A stretch of 64,000 bases of DNA, from positions 1-64,000 of the forward strand of contig JALHMC010000020.1 of NCBI GenBank assembly GCA_022844225.1, read 5' to 3'. The notes below the pieces were generated by a model that did not search any database, was not told where the DNA came from, and saw nothing but the letters and a program-made list of their open reading frames with translations. Shown here in pieces: positions 1 to 6,693 of the stretch. A program made the translations under genes and the position numbers. Position 1 is the stretch's first letter, and each line of letters opens with the position of its first letter. Origin of the DNA: Hyphomicrobiaceae bacterium (GTDB lineage: Bacteria; Pseudomonadota; Alphaproteobacteria; Rhizobiales; Hyphomicrobiaceae).

Positions 1-1334
1 TCGCGCCAGCGCCGCTCGATGTTGCCGATCACGCCCTCGAACGCCTTGGACGTGCGGTACATGCGCAAGCCGTCCTCGTAGGCGAACTCGATTTCCTCGC
101 CGTCCGAGCCGTAGAGGATGACGTCCTGAACCTTCATCGGCAGGTTGTCGAACGGCTCGGCCATCGACACCTTGTAGTGCCGCGCGATGGCCGCGAGCGT
201 CTGCTGGTAGTAGGGCGAGGTATTGCCGGTGCGCGCCCACGGCCAGATGGCGCCGTCCTCGAGAGAGAGCGATCGATCGGGCACGACGAGGTCCGCCTCG
301 AAGCGCAGCTCCGTCCCGAGGCCGTCGCACTTCGGGCAGGCGCCGGCCGGCGCGTTGAACGAGAAGATGCGCGGCTCGATCTCCTCGATCGTGAACCCGG
401 ACACCGGACATGCGAAGCGCTGCGAGAACACGATCCGCTCGTGGGTATCGTTCTTGTTTTGTAGGACGGCCTTGTCCGCACCCGGCGGCCGGCCTCCCGC
501 AGGAGAGTCGCCGGGCGGCACTGGAGAGAGCGGCTTATCCACCATCTCCGCAATGGCGAGGCCGTCGGCCAGCGCCAGTGCCGTCTCGAAGCTGTCAGCG
601 AGACGCGAGGCGATGTCGGGTCGAACCACGACGCGGTCCACCACCACCTCGATGTCGTGCTTGAATTTCTTGTCGAGCTTCGGCGCCTCCGAAATCTCGT
701 AGACGGTGCCGTTGATCTTGACGCGCTGGAAGCCCTTCTTCTGCCACTCGGCCAGCTCCTTGCGGAACTCGCCCTTCCGGTCGCGGACCACAGGCGCCAT
801 CAGCATCAGCCGCGTGCCCTCGGGGAGCGCCAGCACCTTGTCCACCATCTGGCTGACGGTCTGGCTCTCGATCGGCAGCCCCGTAGCCGGCGAGTAGGGC
901 ACGCCGACGCGCGCGAAGAGCAGGCGCAGATAGTCGTAGATCTCGGTCACCGTGCCGACGGTCGACCGCGGGTTCTTCGACGTCGTTTTCTGCTCGATGG
1001 AGATCGCCGGTGAGAGGCCGTCGATGTGGTCGACGTCGGGCTTCTGCATCATCTCGAGGAACTGGCGCGCGTAGGCCGAGAGGCTCTCCACGTAGCGCCG
1101 TTGGCCCTCGGCATAGATCGTATCGAAGGCAAGGCTCGATTTACCCGAGCCGGACAACCCGGTGAACACGATCAGCGCGTCGCGGGGGATCTCCAGATCG
1201 ACGTTCTTGAGATTGTGCTCGCGGGCGCCGCGCACATGGATGGTGTGGGCGCGCGGCTGTGGCTTGGCGACCGGGCCAGGGCCCGGTGGGCGCCCCGTGG
1301 ACTCGTTCGACGGCTTTTGCGGTGGCTTGCTCAT
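1..1334 (-). CDS. uvrA: UvrABC system protein A, N-terminal part (cut by window edge)
   Basis: DNA-damage-recognition ATPase of nucleotide excision repair; UvrA dimers load UvrB onto lesions. About 444 N-terminal codons are visible; the rest lies beyond the left edge. A Pro-rich extension of about 28 residues precedes the domain I start. The Walker A motif GLSGSGKSS is at about residues 59-67, followed by the typical [13 protein letters not shown] and [12 protein letters not shown] segments and the first zinc-binding region (ACPVSGF ... [10 protein letters not shown]). A Pro/Gly-rich insertion sits just before the zinc region. The ATG at 1332-1334 is the first Met ahead of the conserved start. 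The family is certain; the extra N-terminal residues are ordinary in this class. The gene appears to be transcribed alone, away from the small exported-protein gene upstream. Confidence 0.96.
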   Translation of the reverse strand, partial: MSKPPQKPSNESTGRPPGPGPVAKPQPRAHTIHVRGAREHNLKNVDLEIPRDALIVFTGLSGSGKSSLAFDTIYAEGQRRYVESLSAYARQFLEMMQKPDVDHIDGLSPAISIEQKTTSKNPRSTVGTVTEIYDYLRLLFARVGVPYSPATGLPIESQTVSQMVDKVLALPEGTRLMLMAPVVRDRKGEFRKELAEWQKKGFQRVKINGTVYEISEAPKLDKKFKHDIEVVVDRVVVRPDIASRLADSFETALALADGLAIAEMVDKPLSPVPPGDSPAGGRPPGADKAVLQNKNDTHERIVFSQRFACPVSGFTIEEIEPRIFSFNAPAGACPKCDGLGTELRFEADLVVPDRSLSLEDGAIWPWARTGNTSPYYQQTLAAIARHYKVSMAEPFDNLPMKVQDVILYGSDGEEIEFAYEDGLRMYRTSKAFEGVIGNIERRWR

Positions 1335-1408
1335 GAGGCAAACGTCCTAACCGAACGCCTGCCGAGCGGCAATGCAACTCGCGATCTGCTTCACAGCCGA
1401 AACGCCAC

Positions 1409-1436
1409 GGGACCGGCACCCGAGGGCGCCGGTCCC
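1409..1436 (-). terminator. GC-rich hairpin after the Gly-rich protein gene
   Basis: Perfect 9-bp inverted repeat (1409-1417 with 1428-1436) about 20 bases past the stop of the minus-strand gene ending at 1454. Only a short T-run follows on the minus strand, so it is a possible terminator rather than a textbook one. Confidence 0.4.
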
Positions 1437-1453
1437 GGTCTGAAACAGCCAGT

Positions 1454-1777
1454 TCAGCGACCGCAATAGCGGTTGAAGTCTTCGCGCTTCCACCGGCTCG
1501 CCTCGCTCCAACCCGCAGAGCATTCGGCTGCCGTCGGCGGCGTGAGCGTCGTTGGTGTCGTGGTGCTGCTGCCGCCAGTCGAGCCGGCGCCGGAGCCGGT
1601 TGCCGACGTGTTCGGAGAGCCTGTCGTCGGCCCCACACCGGCCGCATTCGGCGTCCCGGTGCCGCTCGCGCCGCCAGCGCCGCCGCTCCCGCCGCCTGCA
1701 CCGCCACCGGCCTGTGCGAAGGCTACGCCTGTCCCGAGGGCTATGCTGAGGAAGGTCGCCACGATCAATCTACGCAT
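1454..1777 (-). CDS. small exported Gly/Thr/Ser-rich protein
   Basis: A 107-residue protein. It opens with a clear Sec signal peptide (MRRLIVATFLSIALGTGVAFAQ), continues as low-complexity Gly/Ala/Ser then Thr/Pro sequence to about residue 78, and ends in a short conserved-looking tail containing ECSAGW and FNRYCGR with two Cys that could form a disulfide. Similar small signal-peptide-plus-low-complexity proteins with a Cys tail are common and uncharacterised in Hyphomicrobiales. The start at 1777 was chosen over an upstream in-frame ATG because it begins the signal peptide. No enzymatic motif is visible; a periplasmic or cell-surface location is inferred. Confidence 0.7.
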   Translation of the reverse strand: MRRLIVATFLSIALGTGVAFAQAGGGAGGGSGGAGGASGTGTPNAAGVGPTTGSPNTSATGSGAGSTGGSSTTTPTTLTPPTAAECSAGWSEASRWKREDFNRYCGR

Positions 1778-1959
1778 GAGTTTGAACTCCAATCTGGTTT
1801 TCGACCTAGGGCTAACGCCATGCGGAATGCCGAGTTCCGTTCGGCACCCCTCCTGCCTCCGTGTCACCGCAATGTCGTCGCGATGTGGCGATAAACTCGT
1901 TGAGAGTTGTTCCTGGCGACGCGCGACGCGCGGGCGCTTGTCATGAGGAGGGGGATCCC

Positions 1960-2652
1960 ATGTCCGATTGGAGCGCGAAGACAGTCTATGCCACGATGCA
2001 GGAAGACTCGAGGCGTGGGCCGCTCTCGAAAACGCTGCTTGTCGCCCGTGCTATCGCTATCGCAGCCGCGGTGGGCGGCGCCATTCCGACGGCCATGACG
2101 CTCTACCAGTCCTATGCGCACGGCATTCCCTACAACGAGGTTTCCCATCGCCTGAAGCAGTACGATCTGTGGGTGCGCAACTTCGACTGCAAGATCGACT
2201 ACCGGGCGCTGACCACGGCGCAGGGGACCCGCGTCGATGCCGGGGCCTGCGGCAAGACGGGCGACGTCGCGATCAAGGTGACGACGCAGGGGGGCAAAGC
2301 CGCCTACGAGTGGATCGGTTTCGACCAGCTGCAGAAGCCGCAGCAGACCTCGCTCTGGCACGTTGTCATCGGCACAGCCGTGGCAGCTGGGGCGTCCGAG
2401 TCCGAGGCGGCGGCGGGCACGACCGCCGGAGGGGCGAGCACGTCGGGTGGGCGCACCTTGCTGGCACAAGCGGCTCCCGGTGGCGCGGCCCCTGCGAGCG
2501 GCATGAAAGTCATCTGCGAGGCGATGCCGACCAAAGGCACGGTCGTGCGGGTCGTGCAGGAAGGTACCAAGTGCTACCGCGAGCAGGTTGCGCTCTTCCG
2601 TGGCAACCTCGAGAAACGCAGCGAAGTTGCGTGTAACACGCCGTGCAAGTAG
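1960..2652 (+). CDS. membrane-anchored periplasmic protein of unknown function
   Basis: A 230-residue protein I do not recognise. After a short basic cytoplasmic segment, residues about 25-48 form one hydrophobic helix (start of the anchor: LLVARAIAIAAAVGG). The rest is predicted to be periplasmic, with several Cys (FDCKID, ACGKT, ICEAM, KCYRE and the C-terminal ACNTPCK) that could pair as disulfides, and an Ala/Gly/Ser-rich linker around residues 145-180. The start at 1960 follows a strong purine-rich ribosome-binding site (gaggaggggg) and was preferred over an upstream in-frame ATG at 1861. It diverges from the Gly-rich exported protein gene. Function unknown. Confidence 0.7.
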   Translation: MSDWSAKTVYATMQEDSRRGPLSKTLLVARAIAIAAAVGGAIPTAMTLYQSYAHGIPYNEVSHRLKQYDLWVRNFDCKIDYRALTTAQGTRVDAGACGKTGDVAIKVTTQGGKAAYEWIGFDQLQKPQQTSLWHVVIGTAVAAGASESEAAAGTTAGGASTSGGRTLLAQAAPGGAAPASGMKVICEAMPTKGTVVRVVQEGTKCYREQVALFRGNLEKRSEVACNTPCK

Positions 2653-2700
2653 GGCGGGGCCGGCGGGGCGGTTGGACCGCGACCGGGATCGATTGCGCAG

Positions 2701-2823
2701 TCAGGACCGCCAAACATTTCCGTTGCTCGGGGTGGTCTTGCCAAAGCCAGGGAGGGCCCGATACAGGTGACCCAAGCAGACGATGTGCTCGTGTCCAATA
2801 TGCGTGTTGCAAAGTACTTTCAT
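2701..2823 (-). CDS. micro-ORF, 40 aa, Cys/His-rich N-terminus (doubtful)
   Basis: Reading MKVLCNTHIGHEHIVCLGHL at its start and ending in GNVWRS. Its ATG overlaps the stop of the preceding 33-residue ORF by four bases (ATGA), the arrangement seen in translationally coupled genes. Two Cys and four His lie in the first 19 residues. No family is recognised and its own ribosome-binding site is not evident. It may be chance, a remnant of a truncated gene, or a genuine small protein co-expressed with the MarR regulator. Confidence 0.25.
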   Translation of the reverse strand: MKVLCNTHIGHEHIVCLGHLYRALPGFGKTTPSNGNVWRS

Positions 2824-2921
2824 CGTCTCGACGGACAGCCCCATATTTGGGCAAGCCGGCCTTCCGCAATAGTGACCTCGCCGTATTCGATCGGCACGGC
2901 GTCCGATGTCAGGTCACTCAT
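2820..2921 (-). CDS. micro-ORF, 33 aa, overlapping the marR stop (doubtful)
   Basis: Begins MSDLTSDAVPIEYGEVTIAE and ends GCPSRR. Its ATG lies 8 bases inside the end of the MarR gene in a different frame, so it could be translated by coupling. The first 25 residues look protein-like (acidic, balanced composition), but the ORF stops abruptly, which would fit a 5' remnant of a longer deleted gene. No homology claimed. Confidence 0.3.
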   Translation of the reverse strand: MSDLTSDAVPIEYGEVTIAEGRLAQIWGCPSRR

Positions 2922-3525
2922 TCTGTTCTCCTTGGGTAAAGGTGCACTTCATCGCCGAGTTCCGGCCAGGCGCGAAATTGATGCAGAGCTGTTGCAGATC
3001 CGCCTGCGCTACCGGCTGGCCGATCCAGCCGCAGCGATAAAGCGACACTCCGTCCCGGAAGCAGCCTTCGCGTTCCAAATGCTCGCATGACGTGCAAGTG
3101 CCAAACGGCCGTTTGCAACACTCGCGGGCGACCTGACCGAGCATTCGCTCCAACGCATCTGCCAGTTCGTCGCGGGCGCCCGAAGGAAGTGCATCAACGG
3201 CTCGCACCAGGGCCTCGAAAGGGTCGTCCGTGAGGATGGCCCGAGCCTTATCGGTGAGGTCAAGCCGGGTACTCCGGCCATCAGTGTCCGAACGGGTGCG
3301 GACGAGATAGCCCTGCGCGACCAGGATCTTGGTGGTCTGTGTAGCCGTGCCGCGAGTCGTGCCGTGGAATTCTGCGAAAGCGGAAGGCGTCCGTGACAAT
3401 CGGTTGGCCGACGCGAAGTAACGTAGCGCTGTCCATTGCGCCGGCGTCAGCCCAAAAACGAAGCCGTCGCCTTGAGCGATGCGGCCAAGATGGACCATTC
3501 GTTCGGCCGTCGCGCGTGCGCTCAC
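2914..3525 (-). CDS. MarR-family regulator with Cys-rich C-terminal tail
   Basis: A 203-residue winged-helix repressor-type protein. The MarR core is recognisable: the LTPAQWTALRYF helix, a recognition region (RGTATQTTKILVAQGYL) and the wing (RTRSDTDGRSTRLDLTDKA). Unusually, a tail of about 60 residues follows with a Cys cluster (ECCKRPFGTCTSCEH, EREGC) and further Cys, suggesting metal or redox sensing; this is inference. The GTG at 3525 is preferred because AGGAG lies about 7 bases upstream; the in-frame ATG at 3540 has no ribosome-binding site. It is divergent from the Rrf2-like gene, and a sigma70-like promoter overlapping a palindrome lies between them, so autoregulation is likely. Confidence 0.85.
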   Translation of the reverse strand: MSARATAERMVHLGRIAQGDGFVFGLTPAQWTALRYFASANRLSRTPSAFAEFHGTTRGTATQTTKILVAQGYLVRTRSDTDGRSTRLDLTDKARAILTDDPFEALVRAVDALPSGARDELADALERMLGQVARECCKRPFGTCTSCEHLEREGCFRDGVSLYRCGWIGQPVAQADLQQLCINFAPGRNSAMKCTFTQGEQNE

Positions 3526-3555
3526 TTCCAGTCTCCTCATTTCGGCACAATCCAA

Positions 3556-3592
3556 ATAGTAGCGATTCAAAACAAACTTGACAACTAGCTGT
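3556..3592 (-). promoter_or_regulatory. marR promoter with overlapping palindrome
   Basis: On the minus strand a TTGTCA -35 (3579-3584) and a TACTAT -10 (3556-3561) are separated by exactly 17 bases, a close sigma70 match. The -35 overlaps the near-perfect palindrome acaactagctgt (3581-3592; mirror copy differs at one symmetric pair), a plausible MarR operator. AT-rich flanks (aaaacaaac and gttttgttt) form a second imperfect inverted repeat around it. The position would let one regulator control both divergent genes. Confidence 0.6.
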
Positions 3593-3655
3593 ATCTGGTT
3601 TTGTTTCGCTATCATCAGCCGGTTCCTAACGTGCGGATAAACGAGGGTTCAAGTC

Positions 3656-4129
3656 ATGAAGATTAGTTCAAGTGCCTATTTCGGCGTTGAATCCCTCGTA
3701 AGGTTGACCGCCTATGATGCGACGCGGCCGTGCCCAACGGAGTTGCTGGCACAGTCGGTAGGCTGCTCGGTACTGTTCACGGAACAGCTCATGGGCGAGC
3801 TGTGCGTGGCTGGCCTCGTCAGAGGGACGTGGCAGGGCCGCCGGGGGTACTATCTGAGCAAGCCGCCGCACCGGATCACTGTGGCCGAAGTGTTCCGTGC
3901 CTTTGGCGACCCGCATACACTAGCTGATCGTTGTTTCGCGTCGGGGGACTTGGACGACCCGGAAATCGACGATTTTGGCGGCACTAATCTCCTTTGGAAG
4001 TCGCTCAACGGCTCGATACTGCTTTTCCTAGAAAGCGTCTCTCTCGCCGACATTGCGCCCCCCGCAGATGGGGCGACGTCAAAATATGTCAGTCCCAAGT
4101 TACATTTGAGGGGTGCGGCGGGAAGCTGA
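3656..4129 (+). CDS. Rrf2-family-like transcriptional regulator
   Basis: A 157-residue protein with an Rrf2-type winged helix in the N-terminal half: MKISSSAYFGVESLVRLTAY, ELLAQSVGCSVLFTEQLMGEL, and the wing LVRGTWQGRRGYYLSKPPHR followed by ITVAEVFRAF. In IscR and NsrR three Cys in the dimerisation region bind an Fe-S cluster; here only one Cys (DRCFASG) is present there, so a classical cluster is unlikely. The start at 3656 follows a gaggg ribosome-binding site. Divergent from marR; probably both respond to a common signal. The target is unknown. Confidence 0.8.
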   Translation: MKISSSAYFGVESLVRLTAYDATRPCPTELLAQSVGCSVLFTEQLMGELCVAGLVRGTWQGRRGYYLSKPPHRITVAEVFRAFGDPHTLADRCFASGDLDDPEIDDFGGTNLLWKSLNGSILLFLESVSLADIAPPADGATSKYVSPKLHLRGAAGS

Positions 4130-4190
4130 GCTGCGCACGGAACCCATCAACCATCCGTTGTCGTTGTTCAATCTTGAGAGGAAACGCGTG

Positions 4191-4613
4191 ATGAGCTTCA
4201 TTGCGGAGAGCCGAGCGGTCGCGATGAGCACTGATGGAAATCGCAGTCAGGCGATCACATCACGGCTTCGGGAGCACCTTCAAAAGATCGCCGAGCAGCG
4301 AGTTCCGACCACCTATCAAGAGCTTGCAAGAGCGCTAGGGCTGATGCCCCCGCATACCATTCATCAGGTGACGGAGGCGTTGGAGCATCTCATGGTGGAG
4401 GATGCGGCAACCGACCGCCCGTTTATCGCCGCCATCGTCATCAGCAAGGTGCGAGGCGGCCTTCCAGCCCCAGGGTTCTTTGATTGCGCCCGGCGCCTCG
4501 GACGCTTTACCGGAGATACGGCAGGCCTAGAGGCATGGGCTTTCCACGCTCAGGAGTTCAACGCCGCGGTTGGATTTTGGACGGCAACGGCAAGCGTTGG
4601 CAAGAGCGAGTAA
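4191..4613 (+). CDS. conserved small hypothetical protein, winged-helix-like
   Basis: A 140-residue protein. The middle (TTYQELARALGLMPPHTIHQ, then VTEALEHLM) resembles a helix-turn-helix preceding a strand-rich stretch RPFIAAIVISKVRGGLPAPG and the segment FFDCARRLGRF. I recall similar uncharacterised proteins in alphaproteobacteria but can name no function. The ATG at 4191 follows a gagaggaaac ribosome-binding site; an upstream in-frame ATG (4113) lies within the preceding gene. About 60 bases separate it from the Rrf2-like gene, so co-transcription is plausible. Confidence 0.65.
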   Translation: MSFIAESRAVAMSTDGNRSQAITSRLREHLQKIAEQRVPTTYQELARALGLMPPHTIHQVTEALEHLMVEDAATDRPFIAAIVISKVRGGLPAPGFFDCARRLGRFTGDTAGLEAWAFHAQEFNAAVGFWTATASVGKSE

Positions 4614-4773
4614 AGAGGCATGGACCTTCCTTCGGACCAGGCGTCGCATTTGGCCAAGTTCACGCTCGTGTCGCCGGCGATACCGCGTTTGCGCGACCAC
4701 AGCCGACATCGAGGTCGTCGCGGCCATCCAGTCAGCAGATCATTGCGAGACACCATTCAGGGAGGGCGCACAC

Positions 4774-5259
4774 TTGGATAAGACCATTAACCCTGGGGAG
4801 CCTCTCGTGCTGGAACAGGTCCATCATCGCATAATTGTTGAAACCGTTGGCCCGGGTTTCACTGATGTGACGTCGTCGGTAGCTGGTTGGCTCGAGTCGA
4901 TCGGTGCAGGGGACGGATTGCTGACGCTATTCATTCGCCACACGTCGGCGTCGCTAACGATCCAGGAAAACGCCGATCCTCACGTGCTCAAGGACCTCAT
5001 GGATGCGCTGGAGCGAACGGGACCGCGCAACGCGCTCTACCACCACGCCCTCGAGGGGCCCGATGACATGCCTGGCCACATCAAGTCCATGCTCACGTCT
5101 ACCACGCTCGGCATCCCAGTTATTTCAGGCAAGGCGGCACTCGGCACTTGGCAGGCCATCTTCCTGATCGAGCACCGTGACCATCCGCGTTCACGCGAGA
5201 TCGTACTGCACTACGGAGGCAACTTGGTGCCCACGGAAAATGTTCGCCGGGATGCTTAA
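4774..5259 (+). CDS. YjbQ family protein (secondary thiamine-phosphate synthase type)
   Basis: A 161-residue protein with the full YjbQ signature: FIRHTSASLTIQENADPHVL, YHHALEGPDDMPGHIKSML, and the C-terminal LGTWQAIFLIEHRDHPRSRE. YjbQ proteins form trimers, bind metal through conserved His, and have been reported to show weak thiamine-phosphate synthase activity; the physiological role is unsettled. No ATG precedes the domain within a suitable distance. A TTG at 4774 lies about 7 bases after a strong ggaggg and is the best start; a CTG/GTG a few codons on is the alternative. Last gene of the regulator patch. Confidence 0.88.
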   Translation: MDKTINPGEPLVLEQVHHRIIVETVGPGFTDVTSSVAGWLESIGAGDGLLTLFIRHTSASLTIQENADPHVLKDLMDALERTGPRNALYHHALEGPDDMPGHIKSMLTSTTLGIPVISGKAALGTWQAIFLIEHRDHPRSREIVLHYGGNLVPTENVRRDA

Positions 5260-5701
5260 CGGGCAGCGGCAAGGCTGGCTTCACTTAGTCAAACATGGAT
5301 GCCGCCGGTCGGCGACAGCAAATGTTGACGGGCGACTTCGATCCGTGAGGGGGATCTTCAACTCCACCAGCGTGGCCGCGGAGGCGGGCACCCACGACAG
5401 CTGTCGAGCTGCTCACACGCCGACGTGGTTCCCCGCCGGAGATTACCCCGGACAAGTTCCGGGGCGGGGATGATGGAACGAGCCTACCCCAACCCATCCA
5501 GCGCGACGTTGTTGGCCCGCTGATTTCTCGAGGCAGGCGGAACGGTCGTGGTCGGGGAGCATCCTCAACATCAGTTCCAGTGGGCGCGGGGGTTCCCCTC
5601 ATTGCATTCACGCGTCCGTTTCCGATGCGCCGTTCACTTGAAATCTGGACAGGGACGAATTCGGTGACTAAACCCCAGCGGAGGACTGCTGGGGCCAAGC
5701 C
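5260..5701. repeat. 442-base gene-free stretch holding a dispersed alphaproteobacterial repeat
   Basis: No convincing gene. Positions 5376-5400 (ccgcggaggcgggcacccac...) closely match 47924-47950 in the nuo operon, and 5431-5469 carry nested inverted repeats, including ccccgga/tccgggg around caagt (5446-5464). This is the look of the intergenic repeats (conceptual reading 'PAKAGTHD ... RGHD') scattered through many Hyphomicrobiales genomes. Confidence 0.6.
5673..5694 (+). promoter_or_regulatory. hairpin presenting a GGAGG in its loop ahead of the CPBP gene
   Basis: A perfect 7-bp stem (ccccagc 5673-5679 with gctgggg 5688-5694) encloses the loop ggaggact. The only good ribosome-binding site for the gene starting at 5702 is this loop GGAGG, 17 bases from the ATG, farther than usual. 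It may be a leader structure influencing translation or a coincidence. Confidence 0.35.
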
Positions 5702-6571
5702 ATGCGCACATCCACGGATCGGAGCCCGGCCCTTTGGCTGCGCCTCCTGCGATTTCCGCTCACCCGCCTGATCCTGCTCGGCGGGTCGGTGTTCCTGATG
5801 ATGGGCATCAGCAGCGGTTTCATGCAGGCGCTCGCGGGGGCGCCGCTGAAATCTGCGGCGGCGGTCGCGGGCATGACGGCGCTTGCCCTGGCTGTCTATG
5901 TCGGCTTCGTTCGGTTCGTCGAACGCCGTCCGGTCAACGAACTTTCTCTGCCGGGCATGGGGCGGGAGCTGGGCATCGGCATGCTGGTCGGTGCCGGTTT
6001 GTATACCCTCTGCGTTCTGATCCTGATCGTGCTCGGCATCTATCGTATCGAGGGACTGAACCCGTGGTCCTACGTGCTGCCGGCGGTCGCCATGGCGTTG
6101 AGCTCCGGCGTTTTCGAGGAGTTGCTGTTCCGCGGCGCGTTGTTTCGTATCGTCGAGGATTGGCTTGGTAGCTGGATCTCGCTGTTCGTGTCGTCGCTCG
6201 TGTTCGGCCTCGCCCATCTGGCCAATCCGGCGGGCACGGTGATTGGCGCCCTTTACATCAGCATCGAAGCCGGCCTGCTGCTCGCTGCTGCGTACATGTT
6301 GACGCGCCGCCTCTGGCTCAGCATCGGCTTCCACATGGCGTGGAACTACACCCAGTCAGCCATCTTTTCGGGAATTGTCTCCGGAAACGCGCCATCAGCA
6401 GGCCTGATCCGATCCAACATCAAGGGACCAGAGATATTGACCGGTGGCAGCTTCGGTCTGGAGTCCTCGGTGATCGCCTTCCTGCTCTGCACGGCCACCG
6501 GATCAGTGATGTTGTTCATGGCTGTCCGGCGCGGGAATATCGTGCCGCCATACTGGCAGCGCGCGCGCTGA
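5702..6571 (+). CDS. CPBP-family intramembrane metalloprotease
   Basis: A 289-residue polytopic membrane protein with the three CPBP (CAAX protease/bacteriocin-processing) motifs: FEELLFRG at about residues 138-145 (EExxxR), FGLAHL at about 169-174 with the first metal-ligand His, and FHMAWNYTQ at about 209-217 with the second His and Asn. These Glu/His residues form the catalytic site in the membrane in characterised family members (Rce1 type). About eight hydrophobic segments are visible. The substrate is unknown; roles in protein processing or self-immunity are typical of the family. Convergent with the flavin monooxygenase across a shared terminator. Confidence 0.9.
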   Translation: MRTSTDRSPALWLRLLRFPLTRLILLGGSVFLMMGISSGFMQALAGAPLKSAAAVAGMTALALAVYVGFVRFVERRPVNELSLPGMGRELGIGMLVGAGLYTLCVLILIVLGIYRIEGLNPWSYVLPAVAMALSSGVFEELLFRGALFRIVEDWLGSWISLFVSSLVFGLAHLANPAGTVIGALYISIEAGLLLAAAYMLTRRLWLSIGFHMAWNYTQSAIFSGIVSGNAPSAGLIRSNIKGPEILTGGSFGLESSVIAFLLCTATGSVMLFMAVRRGNIVPPYWQRAR

Positions 6572-6639
6572 CGGTGCACCGCGCTAAGCCAAGGACGAAC
6601 TTTCCACTCAGCATGGCTGCTGCTGCGGACGTCGGCCCT

Positions 6640-6674
6640 AAAAGGGGACGGCGGAGAGGCGCAGTCCCCTTTTT
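6640..6674. terminator. bidirectional Rho-independent terminator
   Basis: Perfect 10-bp stem AAAAGGGGAC (6640-6649) with GTCCCCTTTT (6664-6673), 14-base loop, T-run on the plus strand and A-run giving a T-run on the minus strand. It lies between the convergent CPBP gene (ends 6571) and monooxygenase gene (ends 6694) and can serve both. Confidence 0.85.
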
Positions 6675-6693
6675 GCTCGCCTGACGAGGGGCG

